Shown here: positions 32,372 to 43,338 of the stretch, piece by piece
Numbering within the stretch: position 1 is the stretch's first letter
Layout: every line of letters begins with the position of its first letter
Assembly: GCA_012103035.1 (NCBI GenBank)
Contig: JAAVLL010000002.1
Location: 868,001 to 932,000 of the forward strand
From: Brucella oryzae
Lineage (GTDB): Bacteria; Pseudomonadota; Alphaproteobacteria; Rhizobiales; Rhizobiaceae
Direction: 5' to 3'
DNA: 64,000 bases
Translations under genes and position numbers: made by a program
Notes under the pieces: generated by a model
Seen by the model: only the letters and a program-made list of their open reading frames with translations
Database searches by the model: none
What the model was told of the DNA's origin: nothing

Positions 32372-33473
32372 TCAAGCAACCATACGTGCGCAATGATCTT
32401 CCTGTGCATAGGCCTTGCCGAAGCGGTTCGCGAGGAACTTTTCGAGCGTGATATCTTCCTGACGAATGAAGCCTTGCTGCGGGAGGTCACCCTTGGCGAG
32501 CATGTCGAGCACAGCGCAGATTGCCGAAGCCGTCGTGATCTGGATGCCCGAACGAACGATCTTGCCAACCGGAGCAGCGTAGACCTTGTTCGCGTAGGTT
32601 TCTTGAACCAGACGACCATTCTTGGTACCCGAGACGGTCACGAAAATCACTACGACGTCCTGAAGGGTCGTCGGCAGGGCATTTTCGAAGATGTCCTGAG
32701 CACTTCACGGCGATGACGCAGGCCGAGATCGTTTAGGAGCGCCTTCATCAATGCAACGTGACCCGGATAGCGGATAGTGCGGTAGTTGAGCGTGCGAACC
32801 TTGCCTTCCAGCGTTTCGCAGAGCGTGCCGAGACCACCGGAGGTGTTGAAAGCTTCGTAGGTAACGCCGTCAAGCGAGAATTCTTCGCGTTCTTCCAGAG
32901 CAGGAACTTCTGTCAGTTCGCCATTCACAATGGCTTCGCACGGCTCGATATATTCGTTGATGACGCCGTCGGTGCTCCAGGTCAAATTGTAGTTCAGAGC
33001 GTTCGAAGGATACTGTGGTAAAGCGCCGACGCGCATACGAACGCTGTCGAGCTTATCGAAACGCTTCGCCAGATCATAGGCAACGATGGAGATGAAGCCT
33101 GGAGCAAGGCCACACTGCGGAATGAAAGCCGTTTTGGCTTCCTTCGCCAGCTCTTGACACGACGTGTGCTGGCAACATCTTCGGTCAGATCGAGATAGTG
33201 AACGCCTGCCTTGGCTGCAGCTTCCGCGATGCGGGTCGTCAGATGGAATGGAGCGGCGCTAAGTACGGCAAACTTGCCGGTCAGGGCAGCTTCAAGAGCC
33301 TTGGCATCTTCGATATCAAGCGCCTGCGTCTTGACTTCGACACCCGATTCCAGTGCATCGAGCTGCGCCTGAGAGCGGTCGACAACGGTAACGGCATACT
33401 CGCCCGTGGAAGCGAGAAGATCGGCAATGGTGGCGCCGATTTTGCCTGCGCCGACAACAACGATCTCTTTCAT
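32372..33473 (-). CDS. Saccharopine dehydrogenase-family protein (lysine dehydrogenase-like, frameshifted)
   Basis: NAD(P)-dependent enzyme starting with a Rossmann motif (KEIVVVGAGKIGATIADLLASTGE), then AAPFHLTTRIAEAAAKAGVHYLDLTED and the C-terminal saccharopine domain (VEGTI-like ETLEGKVRTLNYRTIRYPGH). About 365 residues, close to Lys9-like and L-lysine 6-dehydrogenase proteins. Breaks lie near 33155, 33120 and 32690. It is divergent from an Lrp/AsnC gene and close to two cationic amino-acid receptors, so a role in lysine catabolism is plausible but inferred. Confidence 0.85.
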
Positions 33474-33566
33474 GTAACTTTCCTTGGAATGCAATTCGGA
33501 TATGCAAGAATCGCATAGTTCCATGCAAAAGAAGCATACAAATCGACGATATGACGTTGTTTGTTT

Positions 33567-33593
33567 ATGCATATTCACGTATTCAATATGCAT
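33567..33593. promoter_or_regulatory. Candidate Lrp-type operator
   Basis: ATGCATATT and AATATGCAT form a perfect nine-base inverted repeat around a nine-base spacer. It ends one base before the Lrp-family start codon, in the divergent promoter region shared with the saccharopine dehydrogenase-like gene. It is a likely autoregulatory and target site. Confidence 0.55.
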
Positions 33594-33594
33594 T

Positions 33595-34023
33595 ATGACG
33601 ACAGAAGCCGATCTTACACTTATCGCTCTCCTTCGCGAAAATGCCCGGGCCACAACAGCGGACCTTGCAAGACGCCTCGGTGTCTCCCGAACCACCGTGC
33701 AAAGTCGTATAGAAAAGCTTGAAAAACGCGGGGTTATCGAGGGGTACACGGTTCGAATCGCACCGGAATTCGAGCGTGATCTAGTTCGCGCCCATGTGCT
33801 GGTAACAGCCCTGCCCAAGCTCGCCCCGAAAGTAGAAACAGCATTGCGTGGCATGATGGCTGTCCGTTCGCTTCATTCCGTCAGCGGACATTTCGATATG
33901 ATAGTCGTTGTCGAAGCTCCGTCCATACAAGAACTCGACGCCGTTCTCGATCGCATAGGAGCGCTGGAAGGCGTTGAGCGGACTATGTCGTCTATCATCC
34001 TCTCAACACGGATTGATCGTTAA
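33595..34023 (+). CDS. Lrp/AsnC family transcriptional regulator
   Basis: Intact, 142 residues. The N-terminal winged HTH is TEADLTLIALLRENARATTADLARRLGVSRTTVQSRIEKLEKRGVIEGYTV. The C-terminal RAM (amino-acid-sensing) domain contains VRSLHSVSGHFDMIVVVEAPSIQELD. I start at 33595 because the longer open frame upstream covers the promoter palindrome. The divergent lysine-dehydrogenase-like gene is the obvious target. It ends 5 bases before the convergent feoB stop. Confidence 0.92.
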   Translation: MTTEADLTLIALLRENARATTADLARRLGVSRTTVQSRIEKLEKRGVIEGYTVRIAPEFERDLVRAHVLVTALPKLAPKVETALRGMMAVRSLHSVSGHFDMIVVVEAPSIQELDAVLDRIGALEGVERTMSSIILSTRIDR

Positions 34024-34028
34024 AGCCT

Positions 34029-35906
34029 TCAAAACAGGAAGAGTGCAAGACGATAAACGATAAAGGATGAGATGTATGCCAGCACCAGCATATAGAAGAA
34101 GGTGAGCCACATCCATCGTGCGCCACCCGCTTCGCGTTTTATGACCGCCAGCGTCGATGTGCACTGAGGCGCAAACACATACCAGGCTAGAAACGACAAC
34201 GCTGTTGGAAGTGTCCAGTTCTGCGCCAACGCCTGCCCTACCTGCAAGGCAGCATCCGCTCCTCCTGTATGGAATAAACGGTGCCCAGGGCCGCAACGAC
34301 CACTTCGCGTGCTGCCATTCCAGGCACCAGCGCAACACTCATCTGCCAACTGAAACCGATAGGCGCCAAGAGCGGCTCCAACAGTCGGCCGATGGTCGCC
34401 GCCCAACTATAGAAAATAGCCGGTTCGGTAGCATTCCCGGGGCTTGCGGAAAAGAAGCCAAAACCAGATCAATATAGCCATGAAGAAAATCGTTGTGCCG
34501 GCACGATAAAGAAACATCTTCGCGCGCGTCATCAATTCGATCAGCACGTTACGCAGCCGTGGCAGTTTGTAGTCGGGCAATTCCAGCATGAAAGGCGGAG
34601 CGGCTTCATGTCGCCATAAGAAAAACTTCGCGAGAAACGACACAAAAAGCGCGCTGAGAATTCCGGTCGCATAAAGGCCGAACATGATCAGTCCCTGCAG
34701 GCTGAACACACCCGCAACACGCTTCGCCGGAATGAAAGCGGCAATAATAAGTGTAAACACAGGAATTCTCGCCGAGCAAGTCATCAGCGGCGCAACCAGA
34801 ATAGTCGTGAGGCGATCCCGTCTATTATCGATGACGCGTGCAGCCATGATACCGGGAATGGCGCAGGCGAAACTGGAAAGCAGTGGAATGAAGGCTCGCC
34901 CGTGAAGCCCCACTCCCCATCAGCCGGTCCATCAGGAATGCTGCCCGTGCCATATAACCCAAATCCTCCAACAGGAGAATAAAAGGAACATAATCAATAT
35001 CTGCGGCAGGAACACAATCACACTACCAACACCGGCAATGACACCATCAACAAGAAAGCTTTCGAATAGCCCCGATGGCAAGTTTTGTTGGATAAGACCG
35101 GCGAGCGCATCGAAGCCACTCGATATCAGATCCATGACAGGCTGAGCCCAGTCGAATACAGCCTGAAACATGAGAAACAGCAATAGGAGCAAGGCTCCGA
35201 TTCCAGCCACAGGGTGCAGTAACACAGCATCAATCCGATTGGTCATCGTGGGTAGCTTGGCTGGGAATCGCACAGTATGCGCTATCAATCCATCCGCTTG
35301 TCGTTGCATGGCACGCAAATCTGAGGCTGAAGGTTCTCGCCAATTATTGTCACGCTCAATACTCACGCCGTTTTCGGACAGTTCATCAAGCATTTTCCAT
35401 AAGTCATTCATCAACGAACGGCGGACCGCGCTTGTACAGACGACCGGTATACCGCCCAGTAAATGGGATAAATTTCCCGTATCTATTTCGATACCACGAT
35501 GGCGCGCGATATCGATCATATTCAATATCAATGCCAATGGCCGGCCGGTCTGCTGCAATTCAAGAACAAGCCGGAGAGCAGCACGCAGATTGGTAGCATC
35601 AGCAACCACCAGAAGCATTTGGCAGCACGTATTCTCCCCTTCCCGGTCGAGTACAATGTCACGTGTGATTTCTTCATCGGGACTGCGAGCTCTGAGAGAG
35701 TATGTCCCAGGCAAGTCCATGATTTCCAACGCATGACCATCGGGTGTATAAGCCATGCCTGTCTTTCGCTCGACAGTCACTCCGGCGTAATTGCCAACTT
35801 TCTGACGACTACCTGTCAGTGCATTGAACACGGCAGTCTTGCCACAATTAGGCGCGCCAACCAGGGCTATCCGTCGCATCTTCGAACGACTTGAATTGAG
35901 CATCAT
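34029..35906 (-). CDS. feoB: Ferrous iron transport protein B (frameshifted)
   Basis: Inner-membrane Fe(II) transporter with an N-terminal G domain: G1 GAPNCGKTAVFNALTG, G3 DLPGTYSL, G4 NMID. Two GATE-type membrane regions follow, with LMTCSARIPVFTLIIAAFIP and PGMAAREVVVAALGTVYS. The C-terminal helices end SSFIVYRLALFLF. About 625 residues. Breaks lie near 34965, 34915, 34440 and 34270. The start may instead be the internal ATG at 35879, since the feoA frame runs into this gene. Confidence 0.93.
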
Positions 35907-36181
35907 AATGACTTTCGTGAATTAAAATTGCCATGGCTTCTTTTCGACGAAGCGCCACAGTTGCCCCATTTATACGTACCGCTATGGGATCGCGCCGCAG
36001 GGCCCTCATGAAGTATGGAAACCTCCGCGCCCTCGATGAAACCCAACTCCAGCAAACGCCGCTCGATTTCTTCAGGAGGCAGGCCAGATGAACCAGCATC
36101 GGACTCAATGTGATGAATAAAGCCTCTGTAACCGCGTGGAGCGGCGCCCAGCCGTATGAGCTTTGCTTTATCTATGGGCAA
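35848..36181 (-). CDS. feoA: Ferrous iron transport protein A (frameshifted)
   Basis: Small SH3-like protein that assists FeoB. It reads IERRLLELGFIEGAEVSILHEG, then in the next frame DPIAVRINGATVALRRKEAMAILI. One break lies near 36005. In the resulting frame the stop is at 35848, which overlaps feoB by 59 bases. An additional missed base could end it near 35903 instead, so the C-terminus is uncertain. No feoC is seen. Confidence 0.85.
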
Positions 36182-36345
36182 AACTATTCCAACTCATTGA
36201 AAATAAAACACTTGTATAATTCAACCATTAACCTAACTCAATTAATCAGCATTTAAAATAGCAATACTGCGGGAGACCATAACGAAGCTCTTGTTCAAAA
36301 ATTGTTTTGTACCGTCCGATATTGACACTGACAGAAAAGAAGGAC

Positions 36346-37124
36346 TCAAGCCATTCTTGCCCCACGCCTTCGGCGGAAGAGCATCGCCGCCAGGCCTAAA
36401 ACACCGTGCCCCAATGAACAGAAAAGCAGCGGCAGCGATAGCCGGGCTGATATTTTCTCGAATTGTCGAAAACATCTGGCGCGCCAAGGTGCGCTGGTTT
36501 GGGCCAGCTACGAACAGGGTCAGCACAACTTCATCCAGCGACGTAGCGAACGCCAGCACCGCACCTGACACAATGCCCGGCATAGCGAGAGGAAGTGTAA
36601 CTTTACGAAAAACTGTCAGAGGCGATGCGCCAAGACTTTCGGCTGCCAGTTCGACACGCCGGTCTATACCTGCCAGAGCGCCCGTAACGCTCACCAGAAC
36701 AAAGGGTATCGAAATCACGGTATGTGCAACAATCACACCGAGATAGAATTCGCTATTCCGAGCCGGACGAACAATAGTTGCATACCGACGCCCATAACCA
36801 CGGCAGGAACGACCATGGGCAAGAGGAATAGAGTTCTAATCGGGCCGGAAAGAAACAAAATCCTGCTGCGCAAGCCAAGTGCGGCCATGGTTCCCAGCAC
36901 AGTTGCCAAGATCGTCGTTCCTGATCCGATAATCAAGCTGTTGACGATTGCGCGCCGCCAGACGTCCGCTGTTGCAAGTTCCTCAAACCAGCGCACCGAC
37001 CAGCCGGGCACCGGATAGGTCAGGAATACGCTGGATGTAAAGCTAATGGAATAATTGCGAACAAAGGCGCGATCAGGAAGAACACCGCCGCCACACCGAA
37101 CAGGATTTTAGCGAAGTGCCCCAT
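36346..37124 (-). CDS. Spermidine/putrescine-type ABC permease (PotC-like, frameshifted)
   Basis: Six-helix permease. It starts MGHFAKILFGVAAVFFLIAPLFAIIP two bases after the upstream permease stop. Then come IVNSLIIGSGTTILATVLGTMAALGL and the EAA loop ELAAESLGASPLTVFRKVTLPLAMPGIVSG. It ends with a basic tail rebuilt as LFRRRRGARMA. Breaks lie near 37045, 36750 and 36410. It is the last gene of a four-gene PotDABC-like operon. Confidence 0.88.
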
Positions 37125-37126
37125 CG

Positions 37127-38296
37127 TCACGCTCTCCCTTGCTCATCGGCGGTGAGCCGTCCGTAAACGGCATAGAGTACGAGACAGGCGACGAGTAGCA
37201 CGAGCCTAATGCGCCAGCCATACCCCAGTTGGCCGAACCGGTTGCGTAATAGGCAATGATCGAGCTTATCATCTGGTCGCTCGGCCCACCAATCAATGCT
37301 GGTGTGATGTAGTAGCCAATGGCACTCATGAACACGAGCAGCATTCCGGACAGGATGCCGCGCATACTCAACGGCAGCAGTACTCGCAGGAAAGCTCTCC
37401 ACGGCGGTGCACCAAGAGATGCAGCGGCGGGCATTAGATTCCTGGGATCGATACAAGTACGCTATAAATAGGAAGGACCATGAATGGTAAAAGCACATGG
37501 GTCATGGCTATCACCACACCGGCTCTGTTAAAAATCAAGGGAAAGGTGCATCGGTAATACCAAGCCAGATCAGCATATCGTTGATGAGCCCCTTATCCTG
37601 CAGAAGGATGAACCAGGCAGCAGTTCGCACCAGCAATGAGGTCCAGAGTGGTAGTAAAACAGCCGCAAAAGCACGTTTCTGACCCAGCCCTTGGATGATG
37701 CAAGCAGCACAGCATAGGGATAGCCGATCGCTGCACAGGCCATTGTCACCAGCGCGGCGATCCAGAAAGTGCGCAGCATGATCGCCCGATTGGCCGATGT
37801 GCCGGGCGCCATCGAAACAATCTCTCCGGACGCGTCACGCCCATATCCACAGCCGCAAGCAGATTGCGATCAGTCGTCGGAGAAAGCGCATTTGCAATTG
37901 CCTGCCAGAATTCCGGCTTGCTCCATCGCTTGTCAATCGTTTCAATATCTGGAACAGGATCGCCCTTCTCGATGGCTGAAAGTGTTTTACTCATCAGTGT
38001 CCGAAAACCCGATTGAGCACTGTTCAAACGGCGAACCATATCGCCTACAGCCTGCTGGTCGGTCGATGCCTTCAGGTCCGCCACAAAAGCCTGTTTCATA
38101 TCCGCCGATGGTCCTGATTGCCCATCCCACATGCTTACGACTTCAGCAGTTCGAGGAAGAACACGCAAAACCGCCGTATCGGAAACGGCCTGTGTCATCA
38201 TGACACCAAGTGGCCACAGAAAAACAAGACGATGAAAACAAGCAGAGGCGCGATCAAAAACATCGCTTGGACAGTTTTGCCTGAGAGGAGCGTCAT
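37127..38296 (-). CDS. Spermidine/putrescine-type ABC permease with long periplasmic insert (PotB-like, frameshifted)
   Basis: The permease core includes [18 protein letters not shown], the EAA loop [29 protein letters not shown] and [17 protein letters not shown]. Between helix 1 ([15 protein letters not shown]) and helix 2 there are about 130 extra polar residues (for example [25 protein letters not shown] and [20 protein letters not shown]). At about 390 residues it is much longer than PotB (about 285). Several breaks occur (38225, 37820, 37650, 37530, 37455, 37195). Its ATG overlaps the ATPase stop. Confidence 0.82.
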
Positions 38297-39354
38297 ATTG
38301 CGATGGTCCAACAATCAGCAGCACTGAATCCGGCCACAACATCCGTTCCGGGCGCCCATTCGCGCGCTTTCCTGTCGAGGCGCACGATAAAATCATGAGC
38401 GTTACCGTCAAGCTGGATACGGAGATGATCCCTTGATAAACGCTATCAATCACGCGCGTCTTAAGAATATTGTCTGAAGCCCCTCGCGGCTCAGTTCAAT
38501 GCGCTCAGGCCGGATGGACAGGAGAACTTTCTGTCCGTCGCCAGCGTTCCCTTTGATGATGCGGTTAGGATCCCCATCCTCCAAGCGAATAAAAGCGTTG
38601 GTGCCTTCCACCCGTTCGATTGTCCCTTCAGCAAGATTAGTTTCGCCAATAAATTCGGCGACGAACCGCGTCTGCGGCTCGTCATAGATCGCACGCGGTG
38701 TTCCTATCTGTTCAATTTTTCCTTTGTTGAAAACAGCAATCCGATCCGACATGGTCAGCGCTTCGCTTTGGTCATGAGTCACGAAAACAATCGTCAATCC
38801 CAACCGGCTGTGCAGCGCACGAATGTCGAGTTGCATCTGCTCACGCAGCTGCTTGTCAAGCGCACCGAGCGGTTCATCCATCAAGACCACATCCGGTTCA
38901 AAACCAGTGCACGGGCAAGCGCCACGCGCTGTTGTTGCCCACCGGAGAGTTGCGATGGCTTACGTTCGCGCATTGTGGAGAGCTGCACCATATCGAGCAC
39001 CTTATCCACCAGCTTGCCGGTCTCGGCTTTTCCGATACCTCGCATCTGAAGCGGAAAGGCGACATTCTCGCCAACTGTCATATGCGGAAACAGAGCATAG
39101 TTCTGAAAGACCACGCCCATATTGCGCTTGTACGAAGGAACCGTATTGATTGCCCTGCCATCCACATGGATTGCTCCACTGCTTGGACTTTCAAAACCGG
39201 CAAGCATCATCAAAAGCGTCGTCTTGCCTGAACCGGAAGGGCCAAGAAGACTCACGAATTCACCTCGATCGATATCGAGGTTCAGACCATCTATGACTTT
39301 GAAATCACCGTAGGATTTGCTGATATTCTCGAAGCGGATGCGGCAGTCCGTCAA
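38293..39354 (-). CDS. Spermidine/putrescine-type ABC ATPase (PotA-like, frameshifted), TTG start
   Basis: Walker [11 protein letters not shown]-loop [17 protein letters not shown], signature [15 protein letters not shown], Walker [14 protein letters not shown] and switch [11 protein letters not shown]-terminal TOBE domain is split by shifts ([16 protein letters not shown] when corrected) and ends DCWTIAI. I choose TTG 39354 because GGAG lies eight bases upstream and the longer ATG frame would begin inside the terminator hairpin at 39386-39410. Breaks lie near 38890, 38465 and 38433. Confidence 0.88.
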
Positions 39355-39385
39355 TGAATCACTCCATCTTCCGGAAAACAGGAAA

Positions 39386-39410
39386 CCCCGCCGATATTGC
39401 ACCGACGGGG
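39386..39410 (-). terminator. Intercistronic terminator/attenuator after binding-protein gene
   Basis: On the minus strand CCCCGTCG ... CGGCGGGG is followed by TTT. It lies between the binding-protein gene and the ATPase gene of one operon, where partial termination would favour the receptor. Confidence 0.65.
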
Positions 39411-39423
39411 CTATGACTGTGAA

Positions 39424-40473
39424 TTATTGCGCCAGCCAGGCGTTGAAGCGCTTCGTCAACTCTTCGGAATTATCGATCCAGAAATCGACGTTGAGCGGAA
39501 GAGCGTCGTTCAAATTGGCTTCCGCCGTTGGAAGATCCGATGCGAATTCTGCAGGCACCTTGCTTGCAGCCTCCTTGTTCGGCAGACCGTAAGCGACATA
39601 TTTCGGCAATTTCACCTGATTGTCAGGCTGGCTGGCAAAAGCAATGAAATCCAGCCCCGCATCCTTGTTCTCGGCATCTTTCAGGATCACCCAGCTATCG
39701 ACAGCATAAATGCTGCCCGGCCAGACCACCTTGAAGTTCTTGCCTTCGCTCCTGTTTATGCCCGTGATGCGTCCATTATAGGCCGAAGCCATCACAACTT
39801 CGTCCGAAGCCAGCAATTGCAGCGGTTGTGCCCCCGCTTCCCACCAGACAATGTTCGGCTTCAATTCATCAAGTTTCTTGAATGCGCGATCCACTCCTTC
39901 CGGTGTCGAGAGCACGTCATAAACTTCATCCTTGCTGACCCCATCGGCGAGGAGCGCGAATTCAAGCGTATACTTGGCACCCTTGCGCAACGAGCGCTTG
40001 CCTGGAAACTTCTTCACATCCCAGAAATCAGCCCAGGACTGCGGGCCATCTTTCAGCTTGTCGGCATTATAGGCAATTGCCGTCGACCACACGATCGCAC
40101 CCACGCCGCAATCATTGACCGCACTGTCGAGGAACTTATCCTTGCCGCCAACCTTGTCCCAGTCAATCTTCTCGTAAAGACCGTCCGCACAACCGAGAGC
40201 GAGTTCTTCAGCCTCTACCTGCACGACATCCCAGTTAGGTTTTCCTGCTTTCACCTTCGCCTGAACGACGCCGTAACCACCATCCCAGGATTCATCCAGC
40301 AAAGGCTTGCTGGTCTTCTCGGAAAAAGGCTTAAAGTAAATTTCACGTTGGGCGTCCTGATAGTTCCCACCCCAGGAAACGACGGTCAAGTCGCGGGCGG
40401 CAGCGGAGCTCGTATAAAATGCTGTTGCGAAGAGTCCACCCATCAGGGCTAGGCTAGCAATTTTCATCGACAT
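39424..40473 (-). CDS. Spermidine/putrescine-type periplasmic binding protein (PotD-like)
   Basis: Intact, about 350 residues. A signal peptide (ASLALMGGLFATAFYTSSAAA) is followed by RDLTVVSWGGNYQDAQREIYFKPF. Conserved features are VVQVEAEELALGCADGLYEKIDW, NADKLKDGPQSWADFWDVKKFPGKRSL and PGSIYAVDSWVILKDA. The start at 40473 has GGGGA seven bases upstream; an in-frame ATG lies at 40482. It is the first gene of the operon. The ligand (polyamine, or another small cation or acid) is not proven. Confidence 0.9.
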   Translation of the reverse strand: MSMKIASLALMGGLFATAFYTSSAAARDLTVVSWGGNYQDAQREIYFKPFSEKTSKPLLDESWDGGYGVVQAKVKAGKPNWDVVQVEAEELALGCADGLYEKIDWDKVGGKDKFLDSAVNDCGVGAIVWSTAIAYNADKLKDGPQSWADFWDVKKFPGKRSLRKGAKYTLEFALLADGVSKDEVYDVLSTPEGVDRAFKKLDELKPNIVWWEAGAQPLQLLASDEVVMASAYNGRITGINRSEGKNFKVVWPGSIYAVDSWVILKDAENKDAGLDFIAFASQPDNQVKLPKYVAYGLPNKEAASKVPAEFASDLPTAEANLNDALPLNVDFWIDNSEELTKRFNAWLAQ

Positions 40474-40606
40474 GTTCCCCATTTTGGTTCGACGGGTTAT
40501 CCCCGCCGTTGTTGTAATGAGGTCATGCTAACTTGATCGATAGACGCGGGCAATATTGTAGTCGCTCAACGATGCAAAGTAGTATCCGCCCTGTCAAATA
40601 TTGATA

Positions 40607-40630
40607 GATCCGGGCGAAAACACCCGGATC
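40607..40630 (-). terminator. Hairpin terminator of pcaIJF
   Basis: GATCCGGG and CCCGGATC form a perfect eight-base stem 16 bases after the pcaF stop, but only a weak U-rich tail follows (TATCAATATTT). Confidence 0.6.
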
Positions 40631-40645
40631 TGATCTTCATTTATT

Positions 40646-41844
40646 TCAAGCACGTTCCAATGCGACGGCAATTCCTGCCCCACACCGATGCACATCGTTG
40701 CGAGAGCATATTTTCCGCCGTTGAGCGAGAGTTCGAGTGCTGCCGTGCCCGCAATACGCGCGCCCGACATGCCGAGCGGATGCCCGAGCGCAATCGCGCC
40801 ACCGTTCGGATTGACGCGCTTGTCATCGTCGGCAATTCCAAGGTCGCGCAACACTGCAAGCCCCTGCGATGCAAACGCTTCATTCAGTTCGATCACATCG
40901 AATGCTTCAGGCGCCACACCGATGCGTGCAGAAAGCTTTTTGTCGCGGGAGCTGGACCAAACCCCATAATACGTGGAGGAACGCCCGCCGTGGCACCGCC
41001 AATAATACGGGCAATGGGTGTGAGGCCGTATTTCTTGATGGCGGCTTCAGACGCGATGAGGAGTGCTGCCGCTCCATCATTGACGCCGGAAGCGTTGCCT
41101 GCTGTCACGGTACCGTCTTCGCGGAAGGGCGTACCAAGCTTTGCAAGCGCTTCCAAGCTGGTGGAACGTGGGTGTTCATCCTTATCGATCAAGACCGGAT
41201 CACCCTTGCGTTGCGGAATCGTGACAGGCACGATTTCCTTTGTAAGGCGTCCATTGGCTTGCGCGACAGCCGCCTTTTCCTGGCTGCGAAGTGCAAAAGC
41301 ATCCTGATCTTGCCGTGAGACGGCAAAATCTTCGGCGACATTTTCACCCGTTTCCGGCATGGAATCGATGCCGTATTGCCTTTCATCAGGGGATTGATGA
41401 ACCGCCAACCGATCGTCGTATCGAAAATTTCCGCCTTGCGTGAAAATGCGCTGTCAGCCTTCGGCATGACGAAGGGAGCACGGCTCATGCTTTCCACACC
41501 ACCAGCGACGAGCAACTCTGCCTCATCAGACTTGATAGCCCGTGCAGCTGTTATGACTGCATCCATTCCGGAACCGCAAAGACGGTTAATCGTCGTTCCC
41601 GATACTCCTACTGGCAATCCGGCCAGAAGCAACGACATACGTGCAACGTTGCGGTTGTCTTCCCCGCCTGATTGGCCGAGCCGAAAATCACATCATCGAC
41701 GGCTTCCCAATCGACGGAACCGTTACGCTCCATAAGCGCTCTCAGTGGAATGGCCCCGAGATCATCAGCACGCACAGATGAAAGCACGCCGCCATAACGA
41801 CCAATGGGAGTGCGGATATAATCGCAGATATAGGCTTCACTCAT
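40646..41844 (-). CDS. pcaF: 3-oxoadipyl-CoA thiolase (frameshifted)
   Basis: Last enzyme of the beta-ketoadipate pathway: cleaves 3-oxoadipyl-CoA to succinyl-CoA and acetyl-CoA. Thiolase landmarks are the acylated Cys in TTINRLCGSGMDAV, VAGGVESMSRAPFVM, NEAFASQGLAVL, NPNGGAIALGHPLGMSGAR and the C-terminal CIGVGQG. Breaks lie near 41660, 41385, 40945 and 40675. The rebuilt end is GIAVALERA. It lies downstream of pcaIJ on one transcript. Confidence 0.94.
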
Positions 41845-41853
41845 GGCAGGGTC

Positions 41854-42542
41854 TCACAATTCGGGAACAACGAGATCGGCAACTGGGCCATCAATATGAA
41901 GCTTCGCGCCAGTCATGGCCTGAAGTTCATCAAGTGTTATGGCAGCCAGTTTTTCGCGCAGCACGAAACGCCCCTTGTCGATGTCGATCACCGCATGACT
42001 GGTATAGATGCGAGTAATACATGCGACGCCGGTTAGCGGAAAAGTGCACTGTTCGACCAGCTTTGGCTCGCCTTTCTTGGTCATATGCTCTGTTATGACA
42101 ACGACCTGTTTCGCGCCATGAACAAGGTCCATCGCGCCGCCGACCGCTGGCACACCTTTGGCGCCCACCCGCCAGTTTGCGAGATCGCCGTTCTGGGCAA
42201 CTTGGTAGGCTCCGAGAATCGCAACATCCAGATGCCCACCACGAACCATTGCAAAGCTGTCGGCATGATGAAAAAGGCTGCACCGGGCTTCAGCGTGACG
42301 GCCTTCTTGCCAGCATTGATAAGGTCCCAATCTTCCTCACCTTCGGGTGGCGCCTCACCAAAATCCAGAATGCCGTTCTCGGTATGAAAAATTGCTTCGC
42401 GTCCTTCCGGCTGATATCGAGCAACCATTTCTGGAAAGCCAATTCCAAGATTTACATAGGCTCCGTCCTGAATATCCTGTGCGGCGCGCCATGCGATCTG
42501 CGCATTGGACAGCTTGATATCCTCATGAGTGTCGATAATCAT
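41854..42542 (-). CDS. pcaJ: 3-oxoadipate CoA-transferase subunit B (frameshifted)
   Basis: Catalytic subunit that transfers CoA from succinyl-CoA to 3-oxoadipate. It reads GAYVNLGIGFPEMVARY and then the active-site glutamate in HTENGILDFG, followed by GGHLDVAILGAYQVAQNGDLANW and MDLVHGAKQVVVITEHMTKKGEPK. One break near 42265 (FHHADSFAMVRGG follows). About 229 residues. Its start overlaps the pcaI stop by four bases, and pcaF follows after nine. Confidence 0.94.
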
Positions 42543-43244
42543 GCGTAGGTCGCTCCCGCCCGAATGAGTTCTTCTTCCTGTTGTGGATTTGCGACTTCAA
42601 CAACACTGTCCACGAAAATGCCTGGTGTGATGACGTTTTCCGGTTCGATGCCACCGAGCGGAACGATTTCAGATACCTGCACGATTGTCCTGGCCGCAGC
42701 CATGCACATGAGCGGATTGAAATTCCGTGCTGCCATGCGATAGGTCAGATTGCCGTGTGTATCCCAAGATGCGCTTTGATAAGCGCGAAGTCAGCTTTCA
42801 GCCAGCGTTCCTGCACGTAAGGTCGCCCATCGAACTCGGTTATGAGCTTGCCTTCGGCAAGCTCGGTGCCATAGGCCGTTGGTGTATAGAAAGCGGGAAT
42901 ACCAGCACCGCCTGCCCGGATACGCTCAGCGAGAGTTCCTTGCGGCACGAGTTCGAGCTCGATTTCACCGGCAATATATTTGTCCGTGAAAGCACGCGGA
43001 TCTGAAGACCGAGGGAACGAGCAGATCATCTTGCGAACCATCCCGCATCGATCATGGCCGCAATACCGATACGCCCATTGCCTGCATTGTTGTTGATGAC
43101 CGTCAGGTTCTTGGGGCCCTTATCAATCAGGGCATGGATGAGTTCGATTGGCGCACCAGAGCCGCCAAATCCACCGATCATGACGGTTGCACCGTCACAT
43201 ATTCCGGCAACAGATTCCGCCAGACTTGCGATTGTCTTGTCCAT
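42539..43244 (-). CDS. pcaI: 3-oxoadipate CoA-transferase subunit A (frameshifted)
   Basis: CoA-binding subunit: [49 protein letters not shown], the [35 protein letters not shown] motif and [24 protein letters not shown]. Breaks lie near 43030 and 42755. About 235 residues. It is first in the pcaIJF operon, divergent from pcaR over a PcaR-type palindrome. Confidence 0.94.
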
Positions 43245-43338
43245 TTCACCTCCTTACCGGAACGAGCGAGTCTCGCGCCTGAACATTTCCGGCCTCAATC
43301 GTGCTGGAGTTAGCCACTTCATCTGAAATGGGTCAAAC

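Noticed and set aside
34157..34477. Plus-strand open frame over the feoB C-terminus
   Set aside because: Antisense to conserved FeoB membrane segments, without its own ribosome-binding site or family similarity.
37769..38203. Plus-strand open frame opposite the PotB-like permease
   Set aside because: It is antisense to a permease with clear membrane segments and an EAA loop, and has no recognisable domain.
39397..40452. Long plus-strand open frame opposite the PotD-like gene (351 codons)
   Set aside because: The minus-strand frame encodes a complete binding protein with signal peptide; the plus frame is a codon-bias shadow.
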